DNA from: Candidatus Melainabacteria bacterium
GTDB lineage: Bacteria; Cyanobacteriota; Vampirovibrionia; Obscuribacterales; Obscuribacteraceae
Direction of reading: 5' to 3'
Assembly (NCBI GenBank): GCA_003963305.1
Contig: RXJR01000027.1
Location: 59,843 to 123,842, forward strand
DNA length: 64,000 bases
Part shown: positions 24,759-32,614 of the stretch, in pieces
How the letters are laid out: every line of letters starts with the position of its first letter
Position numbering within the stretch: position 1 is the stretch's first letter
Program-made: the position numbers and the translations under genes
The notes under the pieces: model-generated
What the model saw: only the letters and a program-made list of their open reading frames with translations
Databases searched by the model: none
Told to the model about the DNA's origin: nothing

Positions 24759-24840
24759 CAATCAGCTTTCAGAGACGGCGCCATCAACTAGCGTCAGCTG
24801 TCAGTGGACGGAGCAATCTACAAAGAAATCGCATTCGGGT

Positions 24841-26316
24841 CTAGTGAATTTTATATGGCGCCGCAGAAAGCGAGAATTTATCTAGTTCCTCGCCGTCTTC
24901 AGAAATTTGCTTGAAGGTTAACTTATCGCCGTCCACATCAACCAAACTGAAAGAATGGGTGCGAGCGATAAATTTATCAGTAAATGGCTGCCATTTATCG
25001 GGTGTCGTCGCAATCTGACCACCACTGAGAGCGGCACCGCCACCGCCTGTGGTTATATAAACGATCTCTCCGGCGTGAGCAGGTTTACCCCCAGCGGCGA
25101 ACTCCGTCTCACCATTAACAAGTCCCTTAGAATCCATGATACCGGGCTTGAAGTGCAGCGGAAAAGTGCGCTGATAGTTATGAACATGACCACAAAAAAC
25201 CATACGCACATCGTGTTTCTCTAAGATATCTGAAATTAGCCGCATGCGCTGCTCTGAATAGTGGGTGCGGTCAGAGTTGAATGCCGTCTGATGATAAAGA
25301 ACAAAACGCCACGTCTTATCTTTGCCACCAGAAAGAGCATCGTCTAGCCATTTTCGCCACTCTTTATTCGACCAGTCCATGTAATGGTCTGCATCCAACA
25401 TAACAAAGCGCGCATTGCCGAGATCAAAATAAAATGTCGTCATGACAGGATAATTCGCGCCTGCCGCCGCCTTGAACCGCTCTTGCCGTTCCTCATTATG
25501 CAACAGCAAAGGAGTATTGGGCTGACCGAGTTTACCGGGTCCGTTCAAGGGCTGCATCCACTCGTAAAAATAAGCCAGTGAGTCGGGAAACACAGACAAA
25601 TCACGAACATCGAAGAAAGATGCCTTAGCAATATCATGATTGCCAGGCACCGCGGCCATCAGTGTAGAACGCATCAATGGTGCGCCCTCCTCAGGTGCCG
25701 AATGGTCATTGTTGTACACCGGAAAAAAGTGGTGCATGTATTCGCTGGCCCGTCCATCCGTATAAACTATGTCGCCTGTGATGAGAATGAAATTGGGTTT
25801 GGCGCGGCTCAATTGATAGGCTACTTTCCTCTGAGCGACCGTATCGGCACCACAGTCTCCCATGACTGCAAACTTGTAGTGCTCCTTATCCTCTGCTCTT
25901 TCAATCGCGTGAGCAGAGAAGACTTCTTTTCCACTCTTGGTCAGACGGTAGTCGAATGACTTAGTACCAAATTCGGTGACATCGACATAATTCAATTGAA
26001 TTGGTTCAATTGAATCGACTGTCAAAAGTCGATGTTCCACTTGCGGACCTGGAATCCAACTCGTTCCGTCTTTCACTTCAAGCTTCCAGTCATCCTCTTG
26101 CTGTCCGGCAACCTGCCAGACAAGGGCTAAACCACCCTTTGAACCAAGTTGAAGGTAGGGCTTAGCGACAAAATCACCAGCTGCAACTCTCTTGTAATCG
26201 GTACGCTGACTGGCAACCCACCCAACCACTCCAAACAATAAGAGCAACAAAACTAAAACTGCGACGGGGTTAGCTTTGGATTTGCTTGCCAATTTGATTA
26301 ATTCCTGTGCGTGCAA
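24841..26316 (-). CDS. Membrane-anchored metallophosphoesterase, purple-acid-phosphatase-like
   Basis: A 491-residue protein. Residues 17-36 form an N-terminal membrane anchor. About 50-140 is a fibronectin-like beta domain, as in plant-type purple acid phosphatases. The catalytic domain has all five metal blocks: GDCGAD, GDIVYTDG, PGNHDIA, a later His (HQTAFNSD) and GHVHNYQRT. It should hydrolyse phosphomonoesters outside the cytoplasm. Its 5' end is close to that of the divergent gene starting at 26382, so they share a promoter region. In a phosphate-storing lineage this may serve phosphate scavenging, which is inference. Confidence 0.9.
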   Translation of the reverse strand: MHAQELIKLASKSKANPVAVLVLLLLLFGVVGWVASQRTDYKRVAAGDFVAKPYLQLGSKGGLALVWQVAGQQEDDWKLEVKDGTSWIPGPQVEHRLLTVDSIEPIQLNYVDVTEFGTKSFDYRLTKSGKEVFSAHAIERAEDKEHYKFAVMGDCGADTVAQRKVAYQLSRAKPNFILITGDIVYTDGRASEYMHHFFPVYNNDHSAPEEGAPLMRSTLMAAVPGNHDIAKASFFDVRDLSVFPDSLAYFYEWMQPLNGPGKLGQPNTPLLLHNEERQERFKAAAGANYPVMTTFYFDLGNARFVMLDADHYMDWSNKEWRKWLDDALSGGKDKTWRFVLYHQTAFNSDRTHYSEQRMRLISDILEKHDVRMVFCGHVHNYQRTFPLHFKPGIMDSKGLVNGETEFAAGGKPAHAGEIVYITTGGGGAALSGGQIATTPDKWQPFTDKFIARTHSFSLVDVDGDKLTFKQISEDGEELDKFSLSAAPYKIH

Positions 26317-26381
26317 TTCCCACTGATTCCCCCCAGGAGCCGGGGGCGAGGGATAGTATAGTGAAGGAAGAGGAGATCTTC

Positions 26382-27275
26382 ATGTCAGGCGAATCAGGTT
26401 CCAACACATCAACCGGCGATGCAATGCACGGTCAGGCGTCAGAGACGATGCAGGGTCATGTTAACAGCATCAAGGCGAAGTTGGGATTAGACAACGAGAA
26501 TAGTTTGCTCGGCAAACTGAAAGCCCACACCCGCCGAAAGTTGTCAGAGTTGGAGGCTGCGAGAGCAGCGGGCGTAACCGCCGTTCCTGGAAGTCCAGAC
26601 TGGCAAGCGGCTATGAAACCGGAGTCATTCAGTAAAGGTTTTATCAGGGCGAACAGAACTCAATTCCTGGTCACCGCAAGCATTTTCAGCCTCGGTCTTT
26701 TCTGGCTTCTCGTCATCAGATTTGTCCATCACAGCGACAACGTAAAGCAAACTGGAAACAGTGAAGTGGCGCAGAAAGCTCTGGCCGCACAACAAATGAA
26801 CAACGGTTTGTCCCCTACCTATCCGACAACCTCTTTTGGAGTGCCGAGCGGCAATGCAGGCTGGCAAAATGGTGGATTTGGTGCGCCGAACCAGAATCAA
26901 CCGACCGCCCAGACTCAGCCTTATTCACAACCGCAATCCCCTTTACAGTCCACGGGTCAGGCCGCAGTTACCTCGCAAACTGGCGCTCCGTTACCGATTG
27001 GCACATCCGTGCCGCAAGTGTATTCTCCGTACACGCAACAAGCCCCTGGACAAGGCTATACGCCAATGCAAGCGCAAATGCAGCCACCGATGCAAGCGCA
27101 AATGCAACTACCTATGCAAGGGCAAATGCAGTTGCAGCCAATGTCTACCTACCCTCAGGCAAGGGGCGGGTATCCGCAAGCGACTCCAACATATTCACCA
27201 GCAGCTCAGACCGGTGGTCTTTATCCGATGAGGACGCACGCCGCAGCCCGTCATCAAGTCGTTGTCAACCGCTAG
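26382..27275 (+). CDS. Single-pass membrane protein with Gln/Pro/Met-rich repeat tail
   Basis: A 297-residue product. The ATG at 26382 follows AGAGGAG and is preferred to an in-frame ATG at 26307. Residues 1-80 are polar. A hydrophobic helix (about 88-108, FLVTASIFSLGLFWLLVI) crosses the membrane. The rest is low-complexity Gln, Pro, Ala and Tyr, including four copies of a Met/Gln unit (MQAQMQPP, MQAQMQLP, MQGQMQ). No family is recognised. The tail would lie in the periplasm if the N-terminus is inside. A role in envelope scaffolding or metal binding by methionines is possible but unsupported. Confidence 0.7.
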   Translation: MSGESGSNTSTGDAMHGQASETMQGHVNSIKAKLGLDNENSLLGKLKAHTRRKLSELEAARAAGVTAVPGSPDWQAAMKPESFSKGFIRANRTQFLVTASIFSLGLFWLLVIRFVHHSDNVKQTGNSEVAQKALAAQQMNNGLSPTYPTTSFGVPSGNAGWQNGGFGAPNQNQPTAQTQPYSQPQSPLQSTGQAAVTSQTGAPLPIGTSVPQVYSPYTQQAPGQGYTPMQAQMQPPMQAQMQLPMQGQMQLQPMSTYPQARGGYPQATPTYSPAAQTGGLYPMRTHAAARHQVVVNR

Positions 27276-27292
27276 CAAGTTACCGGCGAAAC

Positions 27293-28072
27293 TCAGGTGT
27301 GCAGCTCTTTCCGCCGAATAGCTTCGGCAAGTAGAGTAATAGCTACGGTCGCCACAATCATCAACGTAGACAGAGCATTGATTTCAGGACTGACACCAAA
27401 TTTCACAAGACTGTAGATTCTCAAAGGCAAGGTCGTGCTGCCGACGCCGGCCGTAAACTGAGTGATGACAAAATCATCGAGCGAAAGTACGAAAGCGAGC
27501 AAACAACCAGCGATAATACCAGGCATCAAAAGTGGTAACGTGACTCTAAAAAATGCCATCACGGGCGATGCGCCAAGGTCCTGCGCCGCCTCTTCCAGTC
27601 TTTTGTCCATTCCTTCCAGGCGTCCCATAACGGTAAGGGTGACATAAGCCACGCAAAACACTATGTGGGAAACGATAATTGTTGACAGGCTCAGATTCAC
27701 CCCAAGAGCCACAAACAAGATCAGAGCAGCTACAGCCATCGCGATCTCAGGAATAAGAATGGGCAACATGAGCAACCCACGAAATGCGCCTTTACCGGCG
27801 AAGTGCTGGCGCGAGAGACCAACTGCCGCCATTGTTCCCATGATACCGCTGACGGTGACAGCAGAAAGGGCGACGATGATGCTATTGACCAGCGCAGAAA
27901 GCAGTGTTTCGTCAGACGCCAATTTGGAATACCACTTTGTCGTAAAGCCTGTCCAATGAACAGCCATGCGAGAATCTTCGAAACTAAACAGAATCAAGAC
28001 GATGATTGGTATGTAGAGAAAGCCGTAGATGAGACAGGCGACTATACTCAACCATCTTGGCTTATTTAGCAT
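27293..28072 (-). CDS. potC: ABC transporter permease, spermidine/putrescine PotC type
   Basis: A 259-residue inner-membrane permease with six helices. The cytoplasmic EAA loop (EEAAQDLGASPVMAFFRVTLP) near residue 165 is the docking site for the ATPase. Overall sequence (YIPIIVLILFSF near the N-terminus, LSLDDFVITQFTAG near the C-terminus) is that of the PotC family for polyamine import. Its start overlaps the end of the YgfZ-TPR gene by 11 bases. PotA, PotB and PotD are not next to it in this window; downstream it meets a convergent gene. They could be encoded elsewhere. Confidence 0.88.
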   Translation of the reverse strand: MLNKPRWLSIVACLIYGFLYIPIIVLILFSFEDSRMAVHWTGFTTKWYSKLASDETLLSALVNSIIVALSAVTVSGIMGTMAAVGLSRQHFAGKGAFRGLLMLPILIPEIAMAVAALILFVALGVNLSLSTIIVSHIVFCVAYVTLTVMGRLEGMDKRLEEAAQDLGASPVMAFFRVTLPLLMPGIIAGCLLAFVLSLDDFVITQFTAGVGSTTLPLRIYSLVKFGVSPEINALSTLMIVATVAITLLAEAIRRKELHT

Positions 28073-29807
28073 GTTTCATTCTGGCAGTAAGAGCCAGCAG
28101 TCGACGTTGCATATCATTCATCGGGCTCATGTCACCGCGCTTTGATGCGACTTCAATTCCCTGCTTGTATGTCTCAATAGCATCATCGTTCTGACCAAGT
28201 CCCTCATAGGCCTCCGCCAGAGCAACATAGGCAACCGTATGAGTCGACTTGATTTCCAGCGCTTTCTTCAGAAAAGGAACCGCTTCCTCAAATTTTTCCA
28301 GAGCAACCAGACAACTGCCAATGCCGTAGTTCGCCAACAAGTCCTCGCCATCGATTTCCAGGACCTGTTTAAACATGTCGAGTCGCTGAGTAGCTTCCTC
28401 TATGCGCCGCTTTTTCTCTTCCTCATCCTTCTTGGCTTGAGTAGCTTGCAATGCCGCTTCACGCATTCGAATGCCCAGTGAAATCGCCTTCTCTTCCTCC
28501 GCTTCTTCCTTCAATCCTTTCTCGACATAGAACACGGACAAATTCGTATGCGCCATGACTGAATCGGCATTCAACTCGACCAGGGTTTTCATAAGCGCGA
28601 TCGCTTCATCAATCTGTCCACGTTTATGCAAAATGACGCCCAGAGCTTCATACGCATCTTCGAGCTTCGGATCGAGTTGCAACGCCTCTCGCAGCAGGTC
28701 AACAGCTTCCGACGCGGTTGCGTCATCCGCTTCTTTTGTATAGAGACTCAACGCTCGCTCATAGCAGTCTCGAGCACGTTCGTGAGGACTGCGGCTCTTT
28801 ATGAAGGGCAGAATCTTAATAGTGACCTTATACTGCTCGCCGTTTATATGCGCGTCAAAAGTCTTATCAGGCACACGATAGTCGCGCTTCACAAAGGCAA
28901 GAGCGATAGTCGTTTTCAGTGTGGGTGAATAACAATTGCTCTTAATCCAGGCGACGTCACCACCATCGGTGCTGACTTTGCTATCCATTGGAAATTCGGT
29001 ACGCACGCCACCACCAAGGAGCAAACCAACCAGCCCCCGAGTTGGTGCGCCCTGGCTCTTCACCCGCGCTAACACTTCCTGGCCAAGAAAACAGCCTTTG
29101 GTGTAGCTGACCGTTTTTTCTTCCAAGCCGGCTTCAGGAAGAAAATTCAGTTCAGAAAAATCCACACCGTAAATCGGCATGCCAGACTCGATGCGCGCTG
29201 TTTCTATCAATTCAGGGCTCAGCTCAACAAGCGCATGCCGGCGGCAAATCGACTCCAATTCGTCGATAACTTTAGGGGCATCATCGTGAGAGACGCAAAC
29301 AATAAAGCCATCTTCTCCGCACAATGATCGGCGCAAAATCAAAGCATGATGATGGAATAACTTTGTATCGCAAACGTCGTTCTCGAGAAACTCGACCTGA
29401 GACTGCGATTGAAGCCCTTCAGCCAGGCATTGAAGAGCTAGAGGACCCTGTATAGCAAAGAAAACAAAATGACTGCTCTCTTCAACGAAGTCCACTTTAT
29501 CCGCAAACCTGTACGTGTCGAGGTGAAAGAGGATTTTCTCGATCTGTTCCTTTTCAGCCAGAATGCGGTATGACTTGTGCTTTCGATATAGCTGAAAGAA
29601 GGCTTTGACATGGGCTTTTCGATCCAAAATACAGGAAAGCTGCGAACTCAATTCCGGCAATTTGGCGACATCGTTGGTCGTCTGAGACTGCAGAAAACGG
29701 GTCGCATCAGGTCCATGCACAGCCAGCAGGCCGAGCCCTTCCAGGCGACCGTAAGCTCCAACCTCTCTCAACGTTTGAAGAGACAATTCGATAGATGTTT
29801 GCAACAT
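28062..29807 (-). CDS. YgfZ/GcvT-domain protein fused to a C-terminal TPR domain
   Basis: A 581-residue protein. Residues 1-335 are a folate-binding YgfZ-type domain that aids iron-sulfur cluster enzymes: it has LQSQTTNDV near the start and the invariant KGCFLGQEVLAR with the YgfZ cysteine. Residues about 340-581 hold four to five TPR units (AVDLLREALQLDPKLEDAYE, AVPFLKKALEIKSTHTVAY, AIETYKQGIEVA) split by a charged coiled coil. The fusion is unusual, because YgfZ normally ends after the folate domain. It lies downstream of an IscA-family gene on the same strand, which supports a joint role in Fe-S metabolism. A terminator separates the two. Confidence 0.9.
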   Translation of the reverse strand: MLQTSIELSLQTLREVGAYGRLEGLGLLAVHGPDATRFLQSQTTNDVAKLPELSSQLSCILDRKAHVKAFFQLYRKHKSYRILAEKEQIEKILFHLDTYRFADKVDFVEESSHFVFFAIQGPLALQCLAEGLQSQSQVEFLENDVCDTKLFHHHALILRRSLCGEDGFIVCVSHDDAPKVIDELESICRRHALVELSPELIETARIESGMPIYGVDFSELNFLPEAGLEEKTVSYTKGCFLGQEVLARVKSQGAPTRGLVGLLLGGGVRTEFPMDSKVSTDGGDVAWIKSNCYSPTLKTTIALAFVKRDYRVPDKTFDAHINGEQYKVTIKILPFIKSRSPHERARDCYERALSLYTKEADDATASEAVDLLREALQLDPKLEDAYEALGVILHKRGQIDEAIALMKTLVELNADSVMAHTNLSVFYVEKGLKEEAEEEKAISLGIRMREAALQATQAKKDEEEKKRRIEEATQRLDMFKQVLEIDGEDLLANYGIGSCLVALEKFEEAVPFLKKALEIKSTHTVAYVALAEAYEGLGQNDDAIETYKQGIEVASKRGDMSPMNDMQRRLLALTARMKHAK

Positions 29808-29841
29808 GGCTAATATTCTACTGCTTCGCTATCAATATAAG

Positions 29842-29871
29842 AAAAAACTGCCCCAACCGGAGTCAGGGCAG
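29842..29871 (-). terminator. Intrinsic terminator after the IscA-family gene
   Basis: On the minus strand CTGCCC and GGGCAG pair across a 12-nt loop and are followed by six T residues. It lies between the stop of the IscA-type gene (29897) and the start of the YgfZ-TPR gene (29807), so the second gene probably needs its own promoter or read-through. Confidence 0.75.
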
Positions 29872-29896
29872 CGATAATGCCAGCCAGGGTGATTGT

Positions 29897-30247
29897 TTAG
29901 ACCGAGAATGAGCTGCCGCAGCCACATGAACTCTTGGCTTGTGGGTTCTTGATGACAAAACCCTTTCCTTCCAGTCCGTTCTGGAAATCAAGCGTAGTGC
30001 CCTTCAGGTAAATGGAGCTCTTGGGGTCAACAAAGACCTTGATGCCATGTGCTTCTACAACGTTGTCTTTCTCTTGAGCGTTATCGAAGCTCAAGCCGTA
30101 TGACATTCCGGAGCAGCCGCCACCGCGAATTTCGAGGCGAAGACCGGTTTTGCCTGGCTCTTCCGCAAGCAATTTTTTCACTTCTTCTGCAGCCGGCTCC
30201 GTGATATTGACGAGCGCTGGCGCCGTTGCTGTTGTAGTTTCAGACAT
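29897..30247 (-). CDS. HesB/IscA-family iron-sulfur cluster assembly protein
   Basis: A 116-residue A-type carrier for Fe-S clusters. The three ligand cysteines are present: GGGCSGMSYG in the middle and SCGCGSSF at the C-terminus (CxnCxC pattern). Length and fold match ErpA/IscA/SufA; which subfamily cannot be decided by eye. A short Ala/Thr/Pro leader precedes the core. It probably has its own promoter in the 483-bp gap to the right, and its transcript ends at the terminator at 29842-29871. Confidence 0.93.
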   Translation of the reverse strand: MSETTTATAPALVNITEPAAEEVKKLLAEEPGKTGLRLEIRGGGCSGMSYGLSFDNAQEKDNVVEAHGIKVFVDPKSSIYLKGTTLDFQNGLEGKGFVIKNPQAKSSCGCGSSFSV

Positions 30248-30568
30248 TACTGAATCCTCATGAAAGTTGGTCTATAGCTGTTGGAGGACATTTATAGACT
30301 CTTGACACTGTTAATTTAACATATGACAACGCCTGGGTACCAGGAAGTAACTATTTCTTTCCAAAATGCATTTGGCCGAAGCTAAACCTATCTTGAGACC
30401 CTGCAGACAGACATGACCATCGAAAGAAGCCCGGAACGCCGCTTCCTCGCGAACGAGGCTTACAGATCCTGCTAGGGCGGTATCGTGCGCGGTGGCAGCT
30501 TTGCATGAATCGAAGTGGGATAAAGCCAGGTGGGAATAAGCGACAAGCACAAAAAGAGGGATTTTATA

Positions 30569-30608
30569 CCGGACTTTTTAGCGGACTTTAGAGCGGACAT
30601 TCGGCGGG
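30569..30608 (+). repeat. First cluster of CGGACTTT repeats (11-12 bp period)
   Basis: CGGAC cores start at 30570, 30582 and 30594, with a degenerate fourth (CGGGT) at 30605. Spacers are T/A-rich, and the period matches about one helical turn. A 27-28 bp stretch (30563-30590) reappears almost unchanged at 30701-30727. The arrangement looks like a set of operator half-sites for a DNA-binding protein. Confidence 0.7.
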
Positions 30609-30695
30609 TATGAACATTATCAGCCCATTCGCAGAATGCGCTATTATTTGGGTAAGACAATCAATAGTACTGTGATAGGATAATGCCAAATTTAG

Positions 30696-30730
30696 CGGAC
30701 TTTATACCGGACTTTTAGCGGACTTTAAAA
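30696..30730 (+). repeat. Second cluster of CGGACTTT repeats, ending at the fic start codon
   Basis: CGGAC cores start at 30696, 30708 and 30719, and the last unit runs directly into the ATG at 30731. There is no conventional Shine-Dalgarno sequence, so the repeat occupies the ribosome-binding region. One inverted copy (AAAAGTCCGC, 30831-30840) lies inside the gene. Confidence 0.7.
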
Positions 30731-31936
30731 ATGGACAGAGCAGAGCACACAAGTTCAATGGAACCATTACTGCTCTCGGGCGAATCAAAATATCGTTCTG
30801 AGTTGACCGACCTGTCCCTAGAATTAGCTCAAAAGTCCGCCGCGCTGCGGGCTGGTTTGCCGCCAGGGATACTTGAAGCCCTGGCAATTCTCGTTCGGAC
30901 CATGAACTGCTACTACAGCAACCTTATAGAGGGACACGTCACTCATCCAGTCGATATAGAACGGGCGAGAAAAGGTGATTATAGTCAGGACGCGATCAAA
31001 CGTAATCTCCAGTTAGAAGCCAACGCACACATTGAAGTACAAGCTTGGATAGATAGCGGTGGACTAAGAAAAGAAGCCGTTACCACCGCTGCTGGATTGC
31101 TGGAAATACACAGGCGCTTTTGCGACTTGCTACCACCAGAACTACTGATAGTAAAAGACCTCCAAACAGGCGATGAAGCAGTGGTTTCACCCGGCACACT
31201 ACGTGATAGAGATGTGAAAGTAGGACAACATATCGCAATCAGCCCAGCGGCTGTGCCACGGTTTCTGCGCCGTTTTGAGGAGGTCTATAGCGGGCTCGGC
31301 AAAACAGAAACACTCTTAGCGACTGCTGCAGCCCACCACAGACTGCTGTGGATTCATCCATTCCTTGACGGGAACGGACGCGTTGCGAGACTAATGTCGT
31401 ACGCACAAATGCTATCAATCCTGGAAACTGGGGGAGTTTGGTCGATAGCTAGAGGTCTTGCTAGAAACGAGAAAGCCTACAAAGAGCACCTCATGGCTTG
31501 CGATGCTCCGAGACAAGGCGACTTAGATGGAAGGGGGAATTTGAGCGAGCATCGTCTCGCATTATTCACCAAATTTTTTCTCGAAGTTTGCCTGGACCAG
31601 GTACGCTTCATGGAGGGTTTGGTTGAACCCAACTCCTTAAGAACACGCATTCTGTTATGGGCAGAAGAGGAGATTCGGTTAGGAAAAATGCACGTCGGTG
31701 TGAGAAAAGTCATCGAATCTCTTTTATTCAGAGGCGAATTACAGCGAGGTGAAGTGCCAGGAATTGTTGAACTTGGCGACCGCCACACTCGAAGAATGAT
31801 TATCACGCCACTTCTCGCTCGGGGAATTCTTAGTTCTCCATCAGAACGTGGTCCGCTTCGGCTAGCGTTCCCTTCGGAGCTGGCTCCCAGGTGGATGCCG
31901 GGATTGTTCCCGCAAGAACGACAACACCCGTTATAA
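30731..31936 (+). CDS. fic: Class II Fic-domain protein with C-terminal winged-helix-like region
   Basis: Fic enzymes transfer AMP or another nucleotide moiety to hydroxyl side chains of target proteins. The catalytic motif HPFLDGNGR is complete (209-217). An N-terminal inhibitory motif of the (S/T)xxxE(G/N) type, SNLIEG (about 63-68), marks class II, where the inhibitory helix lies upstream of the Fic core. The C-terminal 100 residues (VRKVIESLLFRGEL, then GDRHTRRMIITPLLARGIL) look like a winged helix, as in Fic proteins thought to bind DNA. It is monocistronic, with no antitoxin gene before it. The unusual upstream repeats suggest autoregulation, which is inference. Confidence 0.9.
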   Translation: MDRAEHTSSMEPLLLSGESKYRSELTDLSLELAQKSAALRAGLPPGILEALAILVRTMNCYYSNLIEGHVTHPVDIERARKGDYSQDAIKRNLQLEANAHIEVQAWIDSGGLRKEAVTTAAGLLEIHRRFCDLLPPELLIVKDLQTGDEAVVSPGTLRDRDVKVGQHIAISPAAVPRFLRRFEEVYSGLGKTETLLATAAAHHRLLWIHPFLDGNGRVARLMSYAQMLSILETGGVWSIARGLARNEKAYKEHLMACDAPRQGDLDGRGNLSEHRLALFTKFFLEVCLDQVRFMEGLVEPNSLRTRILLWAEEEIRLGKMHVGVRKVIESLLFRGELQRGEVPGIVELGDRHTRRMIITPLLARGILSSPSERGPLRLAFPSELAPRWMPGLFPQERQHPL

Positions 31937-32089
31937 ACGGACCGTCAAGAAACGTTTGTGAGTCTTTCTCGCTGAGAGGCAGACGTCAGAAGGGGCACAC
32001 TCCTAGCAGCATTGAGACTTCCTTGTCTTTCAAGCAAATAGCCTATAGCATGAACCGAATTGACGACTCCAACACAACAGGGAAAAAAG

Positions 32090-32284
32090 ATGACTAAATT
32101 TGCCTCGTTTGTAGATCGTAGCGGCGCAATTATTCTGATAAATATCGACCGCATACGAGCAATCAAATCAATGTTTCAAGATACTGAACACACAGTGATC
32201 ATGTTCAACAGCAAAGATGATTACGAAATTGTGCAGGGGACTTTAGAATCAACGCTCGGAACAATTCAAAAGGCGCAGCTGTAA
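32090..32284 (+). CDS. Small protein (64 aa), unknown
   Basis: The ATG at 32090 follows AGGGAAAAAAG and is preferred over an in-frame ATG at 32060. The product starts MTKFASFVDRSGAIILINID and continues with alternating strand-forming and charged residues, like a compact alpha/beta fold. No cysteine, signal peptide or membrane segment is present, and no family is recognised. It lies 153 bp after fic on the same strand and 93 bp before a strong promoter. A link to fic is not shown. Confidence 0.6.
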   Translation: MTKFASFVDRSGAIILINIDRIRAIKSMFQDTEHTVIMFNSKDDYEIVQGTLESTLGTIQKAQL

Positions 32285-32376
32285 TCAGCATCTTAGTATG
32301 CATTTTGGTACAGGATAACGGTGGCACTATATCTGGTGCAGTTAAGAAACACGTCAATTTAGTGATTGCGAAATAC

Positions 32377-32405
32377 TTGACGTGAGTACTAATGTCAGAT
32401 ATCAT
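32377..32405 (+). promoter_or_regulatory. Sigma-70-type promoter upstream of the leader peptide and rsgA
   Basis: TTGACG (32377-32382) and TATCAT (32400-32405) are separated by exactly 17 bp, one of the best housekeeping promoter matches in the window. Transcription would start near 32412, giving a leader of about 200 nt before rsgA that contains the small frame at 32448. Confidence 0.6.
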
Positions 32406-32447
32406 CAAAAACATATCGTCAATTGAACCGACTAAAAGGAGGGGCTT

Positions 32448-32516
32448 ATGAACATTGTCATTGTAGAAACCGGACGCCATGCAGCTTTGCGCCGACGCCC
32501 CTCTATTTCAATATAA
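32448..32516 (+). CDS. Putative 22-residue leader peptide upstream of rsgA
   Basis: An ATG five bases after AAGGAGG (32436-32442), the strongest ribosome site seen here, opens a 22-codon frame ending TAA at 32514-32516. The peptide is hydrophobic at its start and Arg-rich later (HAALRRRP). The ribosome-site segment GAGGGGC (32439-32445) can pair with GCCCCTC (32497-32503) near the end of the frame, so translation of the peptide and RNA folding may affect each other. It lies 98 nt before rsgA. The peptide may be a regulatory leader; no sequence relative is recognised. Confidence 0.4.
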   Translation: MNIVIVETGRHAALRRRPSISI

Positions 32517-32614
32517 GATAGAGATTTTCTTTATTTAGAACATCGTTGTGCCGCAAGTGCGTTTGCGTCCTTGAATTCGTATTCACACACGTTTTCGATA
32601 GGATTACACAAACC

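Larger units (their letters stand above)
30248..30730. other. 483-bp intergenic region between IscA-type gene and fic
   Basis: Apart from the repeats described separately, it holds the leftward promoter of the IscA-type gene near 30260-30310 and a possible rightward -10 (GATAAT at 30679-30684). The latter has only a poor -35, and would place a transcript start inside the second repeat cluster. Short frames on either strand lack ribosome sites and are not called. Confidence 0.45.

Noticed and set aside
30311..30660. Minus-strand short frames upstream of fic
   Set aside because: No ribosome sites or protein-like sequence, and they overlap the repeat region.
30569..30730. CRISPR array
   Set aside because: Units are 11-12 bp without spacers; this is an iteron or operator-like layout.
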